Below, in pieces: positions 25,660 to 34,073 of a stretch of DNA of 64,000 nt. The notes beneath the pieces are model-generated. The model was not told the DNA's origin. It did no database searches and worked only from the letters and a program-made list of their open reading frames with translations. The DNA lies in NCBI RefSeq assembly GCF_000380485.1, contig NZ_AQYG01000041.1, forward strand, positions 81,921 through 145,920, in the 5' to 3' direction. How positions within the stretch are numbered: the stretch's first letter is position 1; each line of letters starts with the position of its first letter. This stretch comes from Jongsikchunia kroppenstedtii DSM 45133 (GTDB taxonomy: Bacteria; Actinomycetota; Actinomycetes; Mycobacteriales; Mycobacteriaceae). A program made the position numbers and the translations under genes.

Positions 25660-25678
25660 ATAGCTGAGCCTAACCTAA
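25660..25678 (-). promoter_or_regulatory. IdeR/DtxR iron box
   Basis: On the minus strand TTAGGTTAGGCTCAGCTAT, matching 16 of 19 positions of the consensus TTAGGTTAGSCTAACCTAA. It sits just upstream of the siderophore-interacting protein gene. In related actinobacteria Fe(II)-bound IdeR binds such boxes and represses siderophore uptake. Confidence 0.88.
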
Positions 25679-25749
25679 ATCGAATTTCGATCAGTTACGG
25701 CCCGGCCTAGACGAGCTCCATTCGACGCGCGGCCCGGGACAAACGAAAA

Positions 25750-25784
25750 CCGCCAGAGCTCCCGTAAGTCGGATGCTCTGGCGG
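25750..25784 (-). terminator. Rho-independent terminator of the PEP carboxykinase gene
   Basis: Perfect 10-bp stem CCGCCAGAGC / GCTCTGGCGG with a 15-base loop, 20 bp after the stop codon. On the minus strand it is followed by the T-rich GTTTTCGTTT. Confidence 0.9.
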
Positions 25785-25803
25785 CCTCGTTGGTCGCCGG
25801 CGC

Positions 25804-27630
25804 TTACGCCAGGCGCTGCTTGAGGGCGTCGAACTCGTCCTGCACGCCGGTCGGCAGCTTGTCGCCGACGAACTCGAACCATTCGGTGATCGACGGGATC
25901 TCTTCGCGCCACTCGTCGACGTTCACGGCGAGGGCCTCGGCGACGTCATCGACGCTGACGTCCAGACCCTCGAGGTCCAGCGCGTCGGGCGACGGCACGA
26001 TGCCGATCGGGGTGTCGTTGCCGGCGGCCGTGCCCTCGATGCGCTCGATGATCCACTTGAGGACGCGGCTGTTCTCGCCGAATCCGGGCCACAGGAAGCG
26101 CTTGTCGTCACCGCGACGGAACCAGTTGACGAAGAACACCTTCGGCAGCTTCGACTCGTCGTGGTTCTTGCCCAGGTCCAGCCAGTGCTGGAAGTAGTCA
26201 CCGACGTGGTAGCCGAGGAACGGCAGCATCGCCATCGGGTCGCGGCGGATGGCGCCGACGGTGCCCTCGGCCGCCGCGGTCTGCTCGGAGCCGACCGTGG
26301 CGCCCATGAAGACGCCGTGCTGCCAGTTGCGGGCCTCGGTCACCAGCGGGACGGTGGTCTTGCGGCGGCCGCCGAAGAGGATCGCCGAGATCGGCACACC
26401 CTGCGGGTCGTCCCACTCGGGAGCGATGGTCGGGCACTGGCTGAGCGGGGTGCAGTAGCGCGAATTCGGGTGCGCGGCATGGGTTTCGGTCTCCCGAAGG
26501 AACCAGTCGTTGCCCTTCCAGTCGATCAGATGATCGTGCTCGCCTTCCAGGCCCTCCCACCAGACGTCGTTGTCGTCGGTCTTGGCGACGTTGGTGTAGA
26601 TGGTGTTGCCCGCCTCCATGGTGATCATGGCGTTCGGGTTGGAGCTGTGGTTGGTTCCGGGCGCGACGCCGAAGAAGCCGAACTCCGGGTTCACGGCGTA
26701 CAGCCGGCCGTCCTTGCCGAAGCGCATCCAGGCGATGTCGTCGCCGACGGTCTCGGCACGCCAGCCCGGAATGGTCGGCTGGATCATCGCGAGGTTGGTC
26801 TTGCCGCAGGCGCTCGGGAACGCGGCCGCGATGTAGTAGGCCTTGTTCTCGGGGCTGATCAGCTTGACGATCAGCATGTGCTCGGCGAGCCAGCCCTCGT
26901 CGTGGGCCATCGCCGACGCGATACGCAGCGAGTAGCACTTCTTGCCGAGCAGCGCGTTGCCGCCGTAACCCGAACCGTACGACCAGATCTCGCGTGTCTC
27001 CGGGAAGTGGGTGATGTACTTCTCCGAGTTGCACGGCCACGGCACGTCGGCCTGGCCGGGCTCGAGCGGCGCACCCACCGTGTGCAGCGCCTTGACGAAG
27101 AAGCCGTCCTCGCCGAGGGCCTCGAGAACCTCCGGGCCGACGCGGGTCATGATCTTCATCGACAGCACGACGTACTCGGAGTCGGTGATCTCGACGCCCA
27201 GCTTCGGGTCGTCCGCACCGAGCGGGCCCATGCAGAACGGGATGACATACATGGTGCGGCCGCGCATCGAACCGCGCAGCAGCGGCGTCATGGTCGCACG
27301 CATCTCGTCGGGGGCGACCCAGTTGTTGGTCGGGCCGGCATCCTCTTCGCGCTCGGAACAGATGAAGGTGCGCGACTCGACGCGGGCGACGTCCGCCGGG
27401 TCGGAGTGCGCGAGGAATGAGTTCGGCTTCTTCGACTCGTTGAGCTTGGTCAGCGTGCCCGCCTCGACCAGCTGCGCGGTGAGCCGATCCCACTCGGCGT
27501 CACTGCCGTCCGACCACACCACTCGGTCTGGTTGCGTGAGCTCAGCGACCTCGGCGACCCAGGCAAGCAGTGCGGCGTGCTTGGTGGGGGCGTTGTCGGG
27601 CTCCAGCCCGGGGATGGTGGCAGCAGTCAT
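25804..27630 (-). CDS. pckG: Phosphoenolpyruvate carboxykinase (GTP)
   Basis: A 608-residue GTP-dependent PEP carboxykinase, normal length for the family. It converts oxaloacetate and GTP to PEP, GDP and CO2 in the cytoplasm, the entry step of gluconeogenesis from fatty acids. The P-loop kinase motif 'FPSACGKTN' is at 271-279, with the reactive Cys at 275; '[22 protein letters not shown]' in two parts near 500-525 and 'NWFRRG' are further signatures. ATG 27630 has AGGAG seven bases upstream. It has its own strong terminator. In M. tuberculosis pckA (Rv0211) is at the equivalent place beside the Rv0210-like gene. 226 bp upstream hold a 9-bp-arm inverted repeat. Confidence 0.98.
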   Translation of the reverse strand: MTAATIPGLEPDNAPTKHAALLAWVAEVAELTQPDRVVWSDGSDAEWDRLTAQLVEAGTLTKLNESKKPNSFLAHSDPADVARVESRTFICSEREEDAGPTNNWVAPDEMRATMTPLLRGSMRGRTMYVIPFCMGPLGADDPKLGVEITDSEYVVLSMKIMTRVGPEVLEALGEDGFFVKALHTVGAPLEPGQADVPWPCNSEKYITHFPETREIWSYGSGYGGNALLGKKCYSLRIASAMAHDEGWLAEHMLIVKLISPENKAYYIAAAFPSACGKTNLAMIQPTIPGWRAETVGDDIAWMRFGKDGRLYAVNPEFGFFGVAPGTNHSSNPNAMITMEAGNTIYTNVAKTDDNDVWWEGLEGEHDHLIDWKGNDWFLRETETHAAHPNSRYCTPLSQCPTIAPEWDDPQGVPISAILFGGRRKTTVPLVTEARNWQHGVFMGATVGSEQTAAAEGTVGAIRRDPMAMLPFLGYHVGDYFQHWLDLGKNHDESKLPKVFFVNWFRRGDDKRFLWPGFGENSRVLKWIIERIEGTAAGNDTPIGIVPSPDALDLEGLDVSVDDVAEALAVNVDEWREEIPSITEWFEFVGDKLPTGVQDEFDALKQRLA

Positions 27631-27772
27631 GTCGTTCTCCTGTGCGGGCCCGAGTCGGACCCGCAGAAATCAGCCGAGTGACGAGCCCACCCGGTAGTGG
27701 CATCCTTTTCCCAGGCTAGCGCCCATGGTCCGGTTCACGAAAACGGGGCTGAGTTTTGTTCACCACATCACT

Positions 27773-27795
27773 TTCAGGGCGTTGAGCGCCCTGAA
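27773..27795. promoter_or_regulatory. Inverted repeat upstream of pckG
   Basis: TTCAGGGCG-TTGAG-CGCCCTGAA, perfect 9-bp arms, between the DUF6802-like gene and pckG, 143 bp from the pckG start. Could be a terminator of the upstream gene (its stop is 62 bp away) or a regulator site for pckG. Confidence 0.5.
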
Positions 27796-27856
27796 TACGG
27801 GTCCATCGGCTACCAACGAGTAGCTCCGGACCGCGGGCTCGCGCCGCACCGCGCGA

Positions 27857-28177
27857 CTAGTCCAGGCGACCCGAGTCCGTCGGCACCCAGCGGCCGCTCG
27901 CCGGCTCCAGCCGCCGAGCGACGAAACTGCCGTCCGAGCGCACCTGCGTGATCCGATCGATCTGGCCGTCGCGATCGGAATCGGTGTACACGGTCAGCCC
28001 GTCCGGGCCGTTCCGCGTCAGCGAATCGGCGATGCCGTCGGCATCGGTGTCGACCTCGGCCGGTCCCAGATCCCAGGTCCGATCGTTCTCGACGACCCAG
28101 AGGTTGTGCCGCGCCGACACGGACGACCCGACATCGTCGGGAGACTCGGCGAACTCGGGCACGAAGTCGGCGCACAT
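27857..28177 (-). CDS. DUF6802-like acidic protein with EF-hand-like repeats
   Basis: A 106-residue protein; ATG 28177 lies 4 bp after the stop of the preceding gene, so it is coupled to it. The centre contains 'DTDADGIADSL', and 'DSDRDGQIDRITQV', Asp-rich loops that resemble calcium-binding dockerin/EF-hand repeats and are typical of small DUF6802-type actinobacterial proteins. No signal peptide is evident from this start. Function unknown. Position between the degenerate P-loop protein and pckG. Confidence 0.7.
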   Translation of the reverse strand: MCADFVPEFAESPDDVGSSVSARHNLWVVENDRTWDLGPAEVDTDADGIADSLTRNGPDGLTVYTDSDRDGQIDRITQVRSDGSFVARRLEPASGRWVPTDSGRLD

Positions 28178-28181
28178 GACG

Positions 28182-29561
28182 TTATGACGCCGGCGACCCC
28201 GGTATCGGTTCCGCCGCGTGCCGCACCGCGAGCAGCTCGGCCAGGCGCGCCTCCGCGTCGGCACGCCGCCGGCGCGAGTCGCTCAGCAGGCCCTCCACCT
28301 CGGCCACCTGGTCGGCGGTCGACCGGGACCGACGCTCGTAGTACCGCCCGATGCGCCCGGTCAGCGCCGATTCGGCGGACCCGATCGCCGCGACGACCTC
28401 CTGCTCCAGTACCGCACGCCACTCCGCCACCGCGTCCTGCGCCCAGCTGCGCAGCCGGCCGCGCAACGCCGCCAGCCGGCGCTCGCGCACGACCACCCCC
28501 GCGACCACGAATCCGAGCAGCAGACTCAGCGGCATCGACACCCACTGCAGGGTGTCCACCGCGGCCATCGGCGCGACCGCGAGTCGGCCGAGGCCGAGGC
28601 CCGCCGACGCGCCCAGCACGATCATCATCAGGTCCTCGCGCCGAACCCCCGACGTCGGGACGGGCCGGCACGGCATCGCCCGCGGCGGCCCGTCGGCGCC
28701 CGGGCTCTCCTGCGCCGCCTCGCCGAACCCTGCGGTGGCCACGGCCTCCCAGGCGTCCAGTTCATCGATCAGGCGCCGCCGGACCGACGCCGCCCGCTGA
28801 TCGAGCTGATGACGAAACCATTCCTCGAAGCCGTCGCCACGGCTCCTGATCCGGTCCGTCCGGTGCCCGGCGGCCTCCGCGAACGCTCGGCTCTCGGTAT
28901 GAACCTCGGCCAGCAGCTGAGCGCGCCGCTGCCCGGCGGCGACCCGCACCGCATGCAGCCGATCGGTGCGCCCACGGTCCCGGCGGGCGGCGATCTGCGT
29001 TCGTCGCCGCGCGAGGGCGGCCGAGTCGTCCTCGCTGATCGCGTCCCGGGCGTCGTCGATCGCCGCCTGGGTCACCGAGTCGGCGGCCAGGGCGCGCAGG
29101 GATACGGCGTCGGCCGACAGCTGCTCTCGAATCCACGCGACGAGATCGGGCAGACCGGACGCGTCGCGGTCGCCCGCGAGCGCACCGGCGGCCGTCACCG
29201 CGAATACCGGCAGTCGATGGTCGGGGTCGAGCAGTTCCCGGGACGCGTACAGGGTGTCGGGCCAATCCCAGAATGCGTCGATCTTGGTGCACACCAACGC
29301 GACCGCGGCCGCTTGCGATCGCAGCTCCGTCAGCACCCGTCGGTCCTCGGCATCGGCGACCGCGACCGGATCGATCAGAAACAACCCGACCGCCGACATC
29401 GCGCCACCGTCCGCCCCGCAGGGCACGCGGAGATCGGCGAGGTCGGCAGTCAGGGCCCGCCGCAGCAGGCCGCCGCCCGCCCCGGAGACGCCCGCCAGCA
29501 TCACGCCGGCCCGGAGCCCGGCCTGGTCCGCGGTGATCCGCATGGTGTTCGGGGCAGCCAT
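28182..29561 (-). CDS. Dynamin-like/GTPase-fold membrane protein with degenerate Walker A (Rv0210-like)
   Basis: A 459-residue protein. The region where a P-loop is expected reads 'GVSGAGGGLL' (24-33), lacking the invariant Lys, while a G4-like 'CTKID' (91-95) is kept. The middle is rich in Arg/Ala heptads (about 170-290), likely coiled coil. Two hydrophobic segments at about 306-350 ('MMIVLGASAGLGLG', 'MPLSLLLGFVVAGVVV') suggest a membrane hairpin, and the C-terminus is again helical. This layout is that of dynamin-like proteins. M. tuberculosis has uncharacterised genes Rv0209 and Rv0210 in the same place between trmB and pckA. Start at ATG 29561 (AGAGG upstream). Partner-like gene at 31481-32308. 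Confidence 0.68.
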   Translation of the reverse strand: MAAPNTMRITADQAGLRAGVMLAGVSGAGGGLLRRALTADLADLRVPCGADGGAMSAVGLFLIDPVAVADAEDRRVLTELRSQAAAVALVCTKIDAFWDWPDTLYASRELLDPDHRLPVFAVTAAGALAGDRDASGLPDLVAWIREQLSADAVSLRALAADSVTQAAIDDARDAISEDDSAALARRRTQIAARRDRGRTDRLHAVRVAAGQRRAQLLAEVHTESRAFAEAAGHRTDRIRSRGDGFEEWFRHQLDQRAASVRRRLIDELDAWEAVATAGFGEAAQESPGADGPPRAMPCRPVPTSGVRREDLMMIVLGASAGLGLGRLAVAPMAAVDTLQWVSMPLSLLLGFVVAGVVVRERRLAALRGRLRSWAQDAVAEWRAVLEQEVVAAIGSAESALTGRIGRYYERRSRSTADQVAEVEGLLSDSRRRRADAEARLAELLAVRHAAEPIPGSPAS

Positions 29562-29734
29562 GGGCACCTCTCGCGTCGACGTCGCCGGCAGTTCCGGTTC
29601 GCCGACAGATCGTAGATGGCGACGCATCGCGGCGCGCCGGGTATATCCGTTTTAAGACTCGGCGGATTCCAATGATCGCTAAACCGATATTTGACGAAAA
29701 TGCGGGCCAATCCACGGCCGCCGCAACCGCACCC

Positions 29735-29807
29735 GTTGTTAGCATTGCCGCGGCGATCAGGCATACACGACCAATTGGGGGGTCGGCTCGTGAGCCACTG
29801 CTCGCAT
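29735..29807. repeat. 73-bp duplicated leader sequence, copy A
   Basis: From GTTGTTAGCATTGCCGCGGC to GCCACTGCTCGCAT. It matches 30757-30830 except for one substitution and one extra G in a G-run. It ends exactly where the phospholipase-like coding sequence begins. Confidence 0.92.
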
Positions 29808-30660
29808 CATTCCCGGCACCCACGACTCCTGCTGCACCAGCCCGCTGAACGGCACGCCGTGGGCGCAGACCCAGAACTGGTCGCTGCCACAGCAATTCGC
29901 CCAGGGGATCCGCTTCCTCGACATCCGATGCAACGGATTGCAAGGCAGCACAAATGCTTTCGGGATCTACCACAGCAGCTTCTACCAGGGGGTCACCTTC
30001 GACACCGTGCTCGACCAATGCCGGACGTTCCTCGCCGCCAACCCCGGCGAGGTGCTGATCATGCGCGTGAAGAAAGAGGACGGCACCAGCAACGACGTCG
30101 GCGGCGCTTTCGGCCAGATCTTCGACGGATACCTGGGCGCAAAGGGTTACGGCCCATTGTTCTTCACGCAGAACCGGATTCCGACGCTCGGCGAGGCACG
30201 CGGCAGGATCGTGCTGATCGCTCAATTCGGCAACACGCTGCCGTGCCTGCAGTGGCCGGCCGGCGACAACGGCGTCTTCACCACCGACCGCTTCTACCTG
30301 CAGGACCACTACAAGGGCAGTGGCCTGGCCGGCCTCGATTCCGGTTCGGCCGGAACGGGTTCCGCCGGTGTCTCGTCGATGATCGGCGTGGGCTCCTCCG
30401 GCGGCGATAAGTTCAGCCACGTCAAGGCCTGTTTGGACCGCGCTGCCGGCGACCCGTCGAACATGCTGCAGTACATCAACTTCACCAGCTACGCCGACAA
30501 CGCCTGGCCCGTGGACAACGCCGCCGCCATCCTGCCGAAGGTCCAGGCCTACCTCCAAGCCAACCAGAACACGGCAGCGCATTACGGCATCGTGCCCATG
30601 GACTTTCCGGACCGGCACCCGACCGTCCTGAATCTGTTGCTGAACAAGAACTTCGGCTGA
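29794..30660 (+). pseudogene. 5'-truncated phosphatidylinositol-specific phospholipase C-like gene
   Basis: The frame encodes a bacterial PI-PLC catalytic domain: 'IIPGTHDS' (first catalytic His), 'GIRFLDIRC', 'YHSSFYQGVTFDTVLDQCRTFL' (second His region), 'EVLIMRVKKE' and 'GRIVLIAQFG'. The family cleaves phosphatidylinositol and is secreted. Here the frame has TGA at 29791-29793, and there is no ATG or GTG between it and the catalytic motif; the first usable start is TTG 29938, which would delete the first His. The N-terminal signal peptide and roughly 35-60 residues are missing, replaced by repeat copy A. So the gene looks truncated by recombination at the repeat edge, though the remainder is otherwise intact to its stop. 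Confidence 0.75.
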
Positions 30661-30756
30661 CGAGAGCCTGTTTTCGGAGTGGCCCGCGGACGGCGATCGC
30701 TAACGCGAAGTTAGCCAAATACAGGACCCGTCAAAGGCTTTCCTGGCAATGCAAGT

Positions 30757-30830
30757 GTTGTTAGCATTGCCGCGGCGATCAGGCATACACGACCAATTGG
30801 GGGGGTCAGCTCGTGAGCCACTGCTCGCAT
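30757..30830. repeat. 74-bp duplicated leader sequence, copy B
   Basis: Second copy, 1022 bp from copy A in the same orientation, in the 5' region of the secreted-protein gene. Its last bases form a 9-bp-arm hairpin with downstream sequence (ACTGCTCGC at 30820-30828 with GCGAGCAGT at 30840-30848). A 23-codon frame starts at GTG 30813 and ends in TGT TGA overlapping the gene's ATG. Confidence 0.9.
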
Positions 30831-30877
30831 TTCTTTCCGGCGAGCAGTCCGATCCGACCGAAAAGACTTGTGAACAC

Positions 30878-31480
30878 ATGTTGAGAGCTTCCGCGCGCCT
30901 TCGTCGTGCCACCACTTTCGCTGCGGCGGCGGCCACGGCCGTCACGATCGCATTCACCTTTTCCGCGACGCCCTCGGCCACCGCGGCGCCGCTGATCCCG
31001 CCGCCCGCCAAGCCGAGCATCAACGTCACGACGAACGCCGATCACGTGACCATCCAGCTGGGCGACCCGAACACCGGACTGGCTCAGGTAGCCACCTTCT
31101 GCACCGCGGCCCTCATCGATATCGCGAAGGCGGTCCCGCTGCTGCCGAGCCTGGTGACCGGTGTCCTGCCACCGCTGAACTCGATCGATCCAGCACTGTT
31201 CACCTGGGGCCCGTCGCTGCAGGTCACCAGCGCGTTGCAACGCCAGCGCACCTACGACATACCCGGCGTCCGTCCGGGCATCTACCTTGGGCTCGGCATC
31301 TGCGTGAATCCCGACATTCTGCATCCGGCAGTCGAATACAAGCCGGTCTTCGTGGGCAGCAAGGTGCAGCAGGGATCGGCGGCCCTCGGCCTGGGCAGCT
31401 CGGTCATCACCACACCGGGCGCGCTGCCCGCGGTCTTGGCGATTCTCGGCGCCGGCAGTCTGAGCGGCACCGGCAGCTGA
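30878..31480 (+). CDS. Secreted protein of unknown function
   Basis: A 200-residue protein with a clear Sec signal peptide: a basic N-terminus (MLRASARLRR), a hydrophobic core 'ATTFAAAAATAVTIAFTF' and a cleavage-like 'SATAAP' at about 36. The mature part contains two Cys and motifs 'INVTTNADHVTIQLGDPNTG' and 'GVRPGIYLGLGICVNPDILHP'. I do not recognise the family. The longer frame to 30749 reads through repeat copy B and is not the true start. The gene ends with TGA directly followed by the stop of the convergent gene (TGATCA, 31478-31483). Confidence 0.75.
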   Translation: MLRASARLRRATTFAAAAATAVTIAFTFSATPSATAAPLIPPPAKPSINVTTNADHVTIQLGDPNTGLAQVATFCTAALIDIAKAVPLLPSLVTGVLPPLNSIDPALFTWGPSLQVTSALQRQRTYDIPGVRPGIYLGLGICVNPDILHPAVEYKPVFVGSKVQQGSAALGLGSSVITTPGALPAVLAILGAGSLSGTGS

Positions 31481-32308
31481 TCACCCCGGCGACACCCGCC
31501 GGTCGATCGCCCGCAGCTCGCCGGCCAGCAGACACTCCAGTTCGTCCCGCGCGACTCCGCCGGCCGCCAGCCGGTCGAGTTCGCGGGCGACTCGGGAAAG
31601 ACGCTGCGGCACAGCGGCTTGCGCCAAGTCACGGATCGGCTCGAGCAATTCGGCCACCCCGCTGCGGTCGACCATCAGCGCCTCCAGCTCCGCCGCGGTG
31701 ATGCCGGGCGATTCGGCGACGGCGGCCAGCCCCACGTGCATTCCGCTGCGACCGAACCGGCGCGCCAATTCCGTTGCCGCGCCCGATGTCTCCGCGGACG
31801 TGGCGCCGACTACGGCGGCCGCCGTCAGCGGTTGCCGCACCCCCGAATCGACCAGGGCGCTCAGCAATCGCACATCGTCCTCGGTCGGTCGCAGCGTCGC
31901 GAGCAACGGCGCCGCCCGCCGCACCACCGGGCCGAGTCCGTCGACCGCGGGCGGGTCGACCACGTCGACCTTCCCGAGGACCAGCAACGACCGCCCGGCC
32001 GGCAGCCGCTCGATAGCCCGCCGATCCGCGTCGCGCGGCGGAGCGACGAGAAGATGCACGGCGATGTCCGCGTCGTCCGGCTCGACGCCGTCGGTGACGC
32101 AGCCCAACCGCTCGGCCAGCGCCCATCGCAGGGTGCGTCGGCCACTGCCCGCCCGACCGGACACGACGACGCGCGGCGGACCGCCGAACCGGGCCGCCAC
32201 CGCACGCAGCTCCGCGGCCTCGGGGTGGCTGTCGGCGAGTTCACTCAGCCGGAACGCCACCTGCCGATGGGCCTCGGCGATGTCGGCCGTGCGCGATGCC
32301 TGGACCAT
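31481..32308 (-). CDS. P-loop-like protein with degenerate Walker A (Rv0209-like)
   Basis: A 275-residue cytoplasmic protein. 'VVVSGRAGSGRRTLRWAL' (47-64) looks like a Walker A loop in which the Lys is Arg and the following residue is Arg, so nucleotide binding is doubtful or altered. 'SLLVLGKVDVVD' (about 121-132) resembles the strand and N/T-K-x-D region. The last 100 residues are helical. Together with the gene at 28182-29561 it seems to be the Rv0209/Rv0210 pair, here split by the repeat/phospholipase/secreted-protein insertion. ATG 32308 has GGGGAG upstream. It is divergent from trmB. Confidence 0.65.
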   Translation of the reverse strand: MVQASRTADIAEAHRQVAFRLSELADSHPEAAELRAVAARFGGPPRVVVSGRAGSGRRTLRWALAERLGCVTDGVEPDDADIAVHLLVAPPRDADRRAIERLPAGRSLLVLGKVDVVDPPAVDGLGPVVRRAAPLLATLRPTEDDVRLLSALVDSGVRQPLTAAAVVGATSAETSGAATELARRFGRSGMHVGLAAVAESPGITAAELEALMVDRSGVAELLEPIRDLAQAAVPQRLSRVARELDRLAAGGVARDELECLLAGELRAIDRRVSPG

Positions 32309-32425
32309 CGGTCTCCCCACTTCCAGCCGCCGTTGCGGCATCGGGGATACACCATAGTGTCCGATTAGTCCGATTTGAACACCGGCGGCTAGCCCTTGGC
32401 CCGACGGATGCGGGACGATGGGGGC

Positions 32426-33196
32426 GTGTCGGACACATCTATCGAAGCCCAGCCCCCCTCGCCCGAGCAGGCCGATGACGCACGCGGCGGCGAGCGCGAG
32501 CTGACGCCCGAAGAACGCGCCCGCCTGTTCCCACGCGTCACCAGCTACCGATTCCGCCGCGGCGCGATGACGCCCAACCAGCTGGAGAACTGGGACCGGC
32601 TGTGGCCGCAGATCGGGCACGACGCCGACGAGAACGAACTCGACCTGCCTGCGTGGTTCGGCCGCAGCGCGCCGACCGTGGTCGAAATCGGCTGCGGTAC
32701 CGGAACATCCACCGCCGCGATGGCCGCCGACGAGCCCGACCTCGATGTGATCGCCGTCGAGGTCTACAAGCCCGGACTGGCCAAGCTGATCGGGCTGATC
32801 GACCGCGGCGGGATCACCAACATCCGAATGATCCGCGGCGACGCGATCGTCGCCTTGCGGCACATGATTCCCGAGGCATCGCTGATCGGCGCGCGCGTCT
32901 TCTTCCCGGATCCGTGGCCGAAGGCCCGGCATCACAAGCGCCGGCTGCTGCAGGGCGGCACCTTCGGCCTGCTCGCCCGCGTCATCATCGACGACGGCGT
33001 CCTGCATATCGCCACCGACCACGCCGACTACGCCGAATGGATCCAGGACGAACTGGCCAATCAGGAGTACTTCGAGCCGTTCAACGGCGAGACACCGTTC
33101 AGCCTCGATCGGCCGGTCACCAAGTTCGAGGGCCGCGCCCACACCGAGGGCCGTGAGATCACCGAATTCGTCCTGCAACGGAAGGCCCGGTCATGA
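32426..33196 (+). CDS. trmB: tRNA (guanosine(46)-N7)-methyltransferase
   Basis: A ~256-residue TrmB, which methylates G46 of tRNA with SAM. Signatures: SAM motif '[20 protein letters not shown]' and the family-specific '[20 protein letters not shown]' (about 160-179), then '[12 protein letters not shown]'. I prefer GTG 32426 (MSDTS...); ATG 32408 is an alternative. Its stop overlaps the next gene's ATG (ATGA). The position between the Rv0209-like gene and the NYN gene equals that in M. tuberculosis (Rv0208c). Confidence 0.95.
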   Translation: MSDTSIEAQPPSPEQADDARGGERELTPEERARLFPRVTSYRFRRGAMTPNQLENWDRLWPQIGHDADENELDLPAWFGRSAPTVVEIGCGTGTSTAAMAADEPDLDVIAVEVYKPGLAKLIGLIDRGGITNIRMIRGDAIVALRHMIPEASLIGARVFFPDPWPKARHHKRRLLQGGTFGLLARVIIDDGVLHIATDHADYAEWIQDELANQEYFEPFNGETPFSLDRPVTKFEGRAHTEGREITEFVLQRKARS

Positions 33197-33903
33197 CATC
33201 GGAGACCGTCGACAGCAAAACCGGCGAGACCAAACCCGGGGTCGGCGACATCATCTCCGGGAACACCGCCGGGCGGCGGGTGCTGCTGATCTGGGACGCG
33301 CCGAACCTGGACATGGGGCTCGGGGCGATCCTCGGCGGCCGCCCGACCAACGTCTACCGCCCGCGCTTCGACGCCCTGGGCCGCTGGCTGCTCGACCGCA
33401 CCGCGGAGATCAGCCGGTCCGCCGGTGGCGACGGCATCGAGCCCGAGGCCACGGTGTTCACGAACATCGCGCCGGGCACCGCCGAGGTCGTGCGGCCGTG
33501 GGTCGAGGCACTGCGCAACGTCGGTTTCGCTGTCTTCGCCAAGCCGAAGGTCGACGAGGACAGCGATGTCGACGCCGACATGCTCGACCACATCGAGCTG
33601 CGTCGCCACACCGTCGGGCTGGCGGGGTTGGTGGTCGCCTCGGCCGATGGCCAGGCGTTCCGCGAAACCCTGCTGGAGGTCGCCGGCGAGGGCATCCCGG
33701 TGCAGGTGCTGGGCTTCCGGGAGCACGCCAGCTGGGCCCTGACGGCCGACGAGCTGGATTTCGTCGACCTCGAGGACATCCCCGGGGTGTTCCGCGAGCC
33801 GCTGCCGCGGATCAGCCTCGATTCGCTGCCCGAGGAAGGCGCCTGGCTGGCACCGTTCCGTCCGCTGTCCTCCCTGCTGAGCGGCCGACCAGCCGGGTCG
33901 TGA
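33193..33903 (+). CDS. NYN domain-containing protein (PIN-like RNase fold, Rv0207c-like)
   Basis: A 236-residue protein with a NYN (PIN-like) domain: '[15 protein letters not shown]' (about 30-44) with the first conserved Asp, '[10 protein letters not shown]' (about 118-127) and '[31 protein letters not shown]' with the third acidic site. These folds bind metal and cleave RNA. ATG overlaps the trmB stop, so the two are co-translated, hinting at a role in tRNA or RNA handling; that is inference. 170 bp separate it from mmpL3. Confidence 0.88.
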   Translation: MTSETVDSKTGETKPGVGDIISGNTAGRRVLLIWDAPNLDMGLGAILGGRPTNVYRPRFDALGRWLLDRTAEISRSAGGDGIEPEATVFTNIAPGTAEVVRPWVEALRNVGFAVFAKPKVDEDSDVDADMLDHIELRRHTVGLAGLVVASADGQAFRETLLEVAGEGIPVQVLGFREHASWALTADELDFVDLEDIPGVFREPLPRISLDSLPEEGAWLAPFRPLSSLLSGRPAGS

Positions 33904-34073
33904 CGGGTGATTGCGGCCACCGTGCACCACAGGAGATCGAATTCACTGGATACTGTCGATAACGAGTTGCCCACAACCGGGTAACCGAATCCGGCAGAAG
34001 ATGGCGGGGGGCGCGTCGGGGCTGGAAGAATCGCGTCCCGGCCTATGCACTCCATCGAAGACAGGGAGATTAC

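Noticed and set aside
26161..27420. 419-codon open frame antisense to pckG
   Set aside because: Shadow of the PEP carboxykinase gene.
29938..30660. Phospholipase gene starting at TTG 29938 as an intact CDS
   Set aside because: This start would remove the first catalytic His motif and leave no signal peptide; the homology extends upstream to the repeat edge, so truncation is the better reading.
30749..30877. N-terminal extension of the secreted protein
   Set aside because: It reads through the duplicated leader and would bury the signal peptide 43 residues inside the protein.
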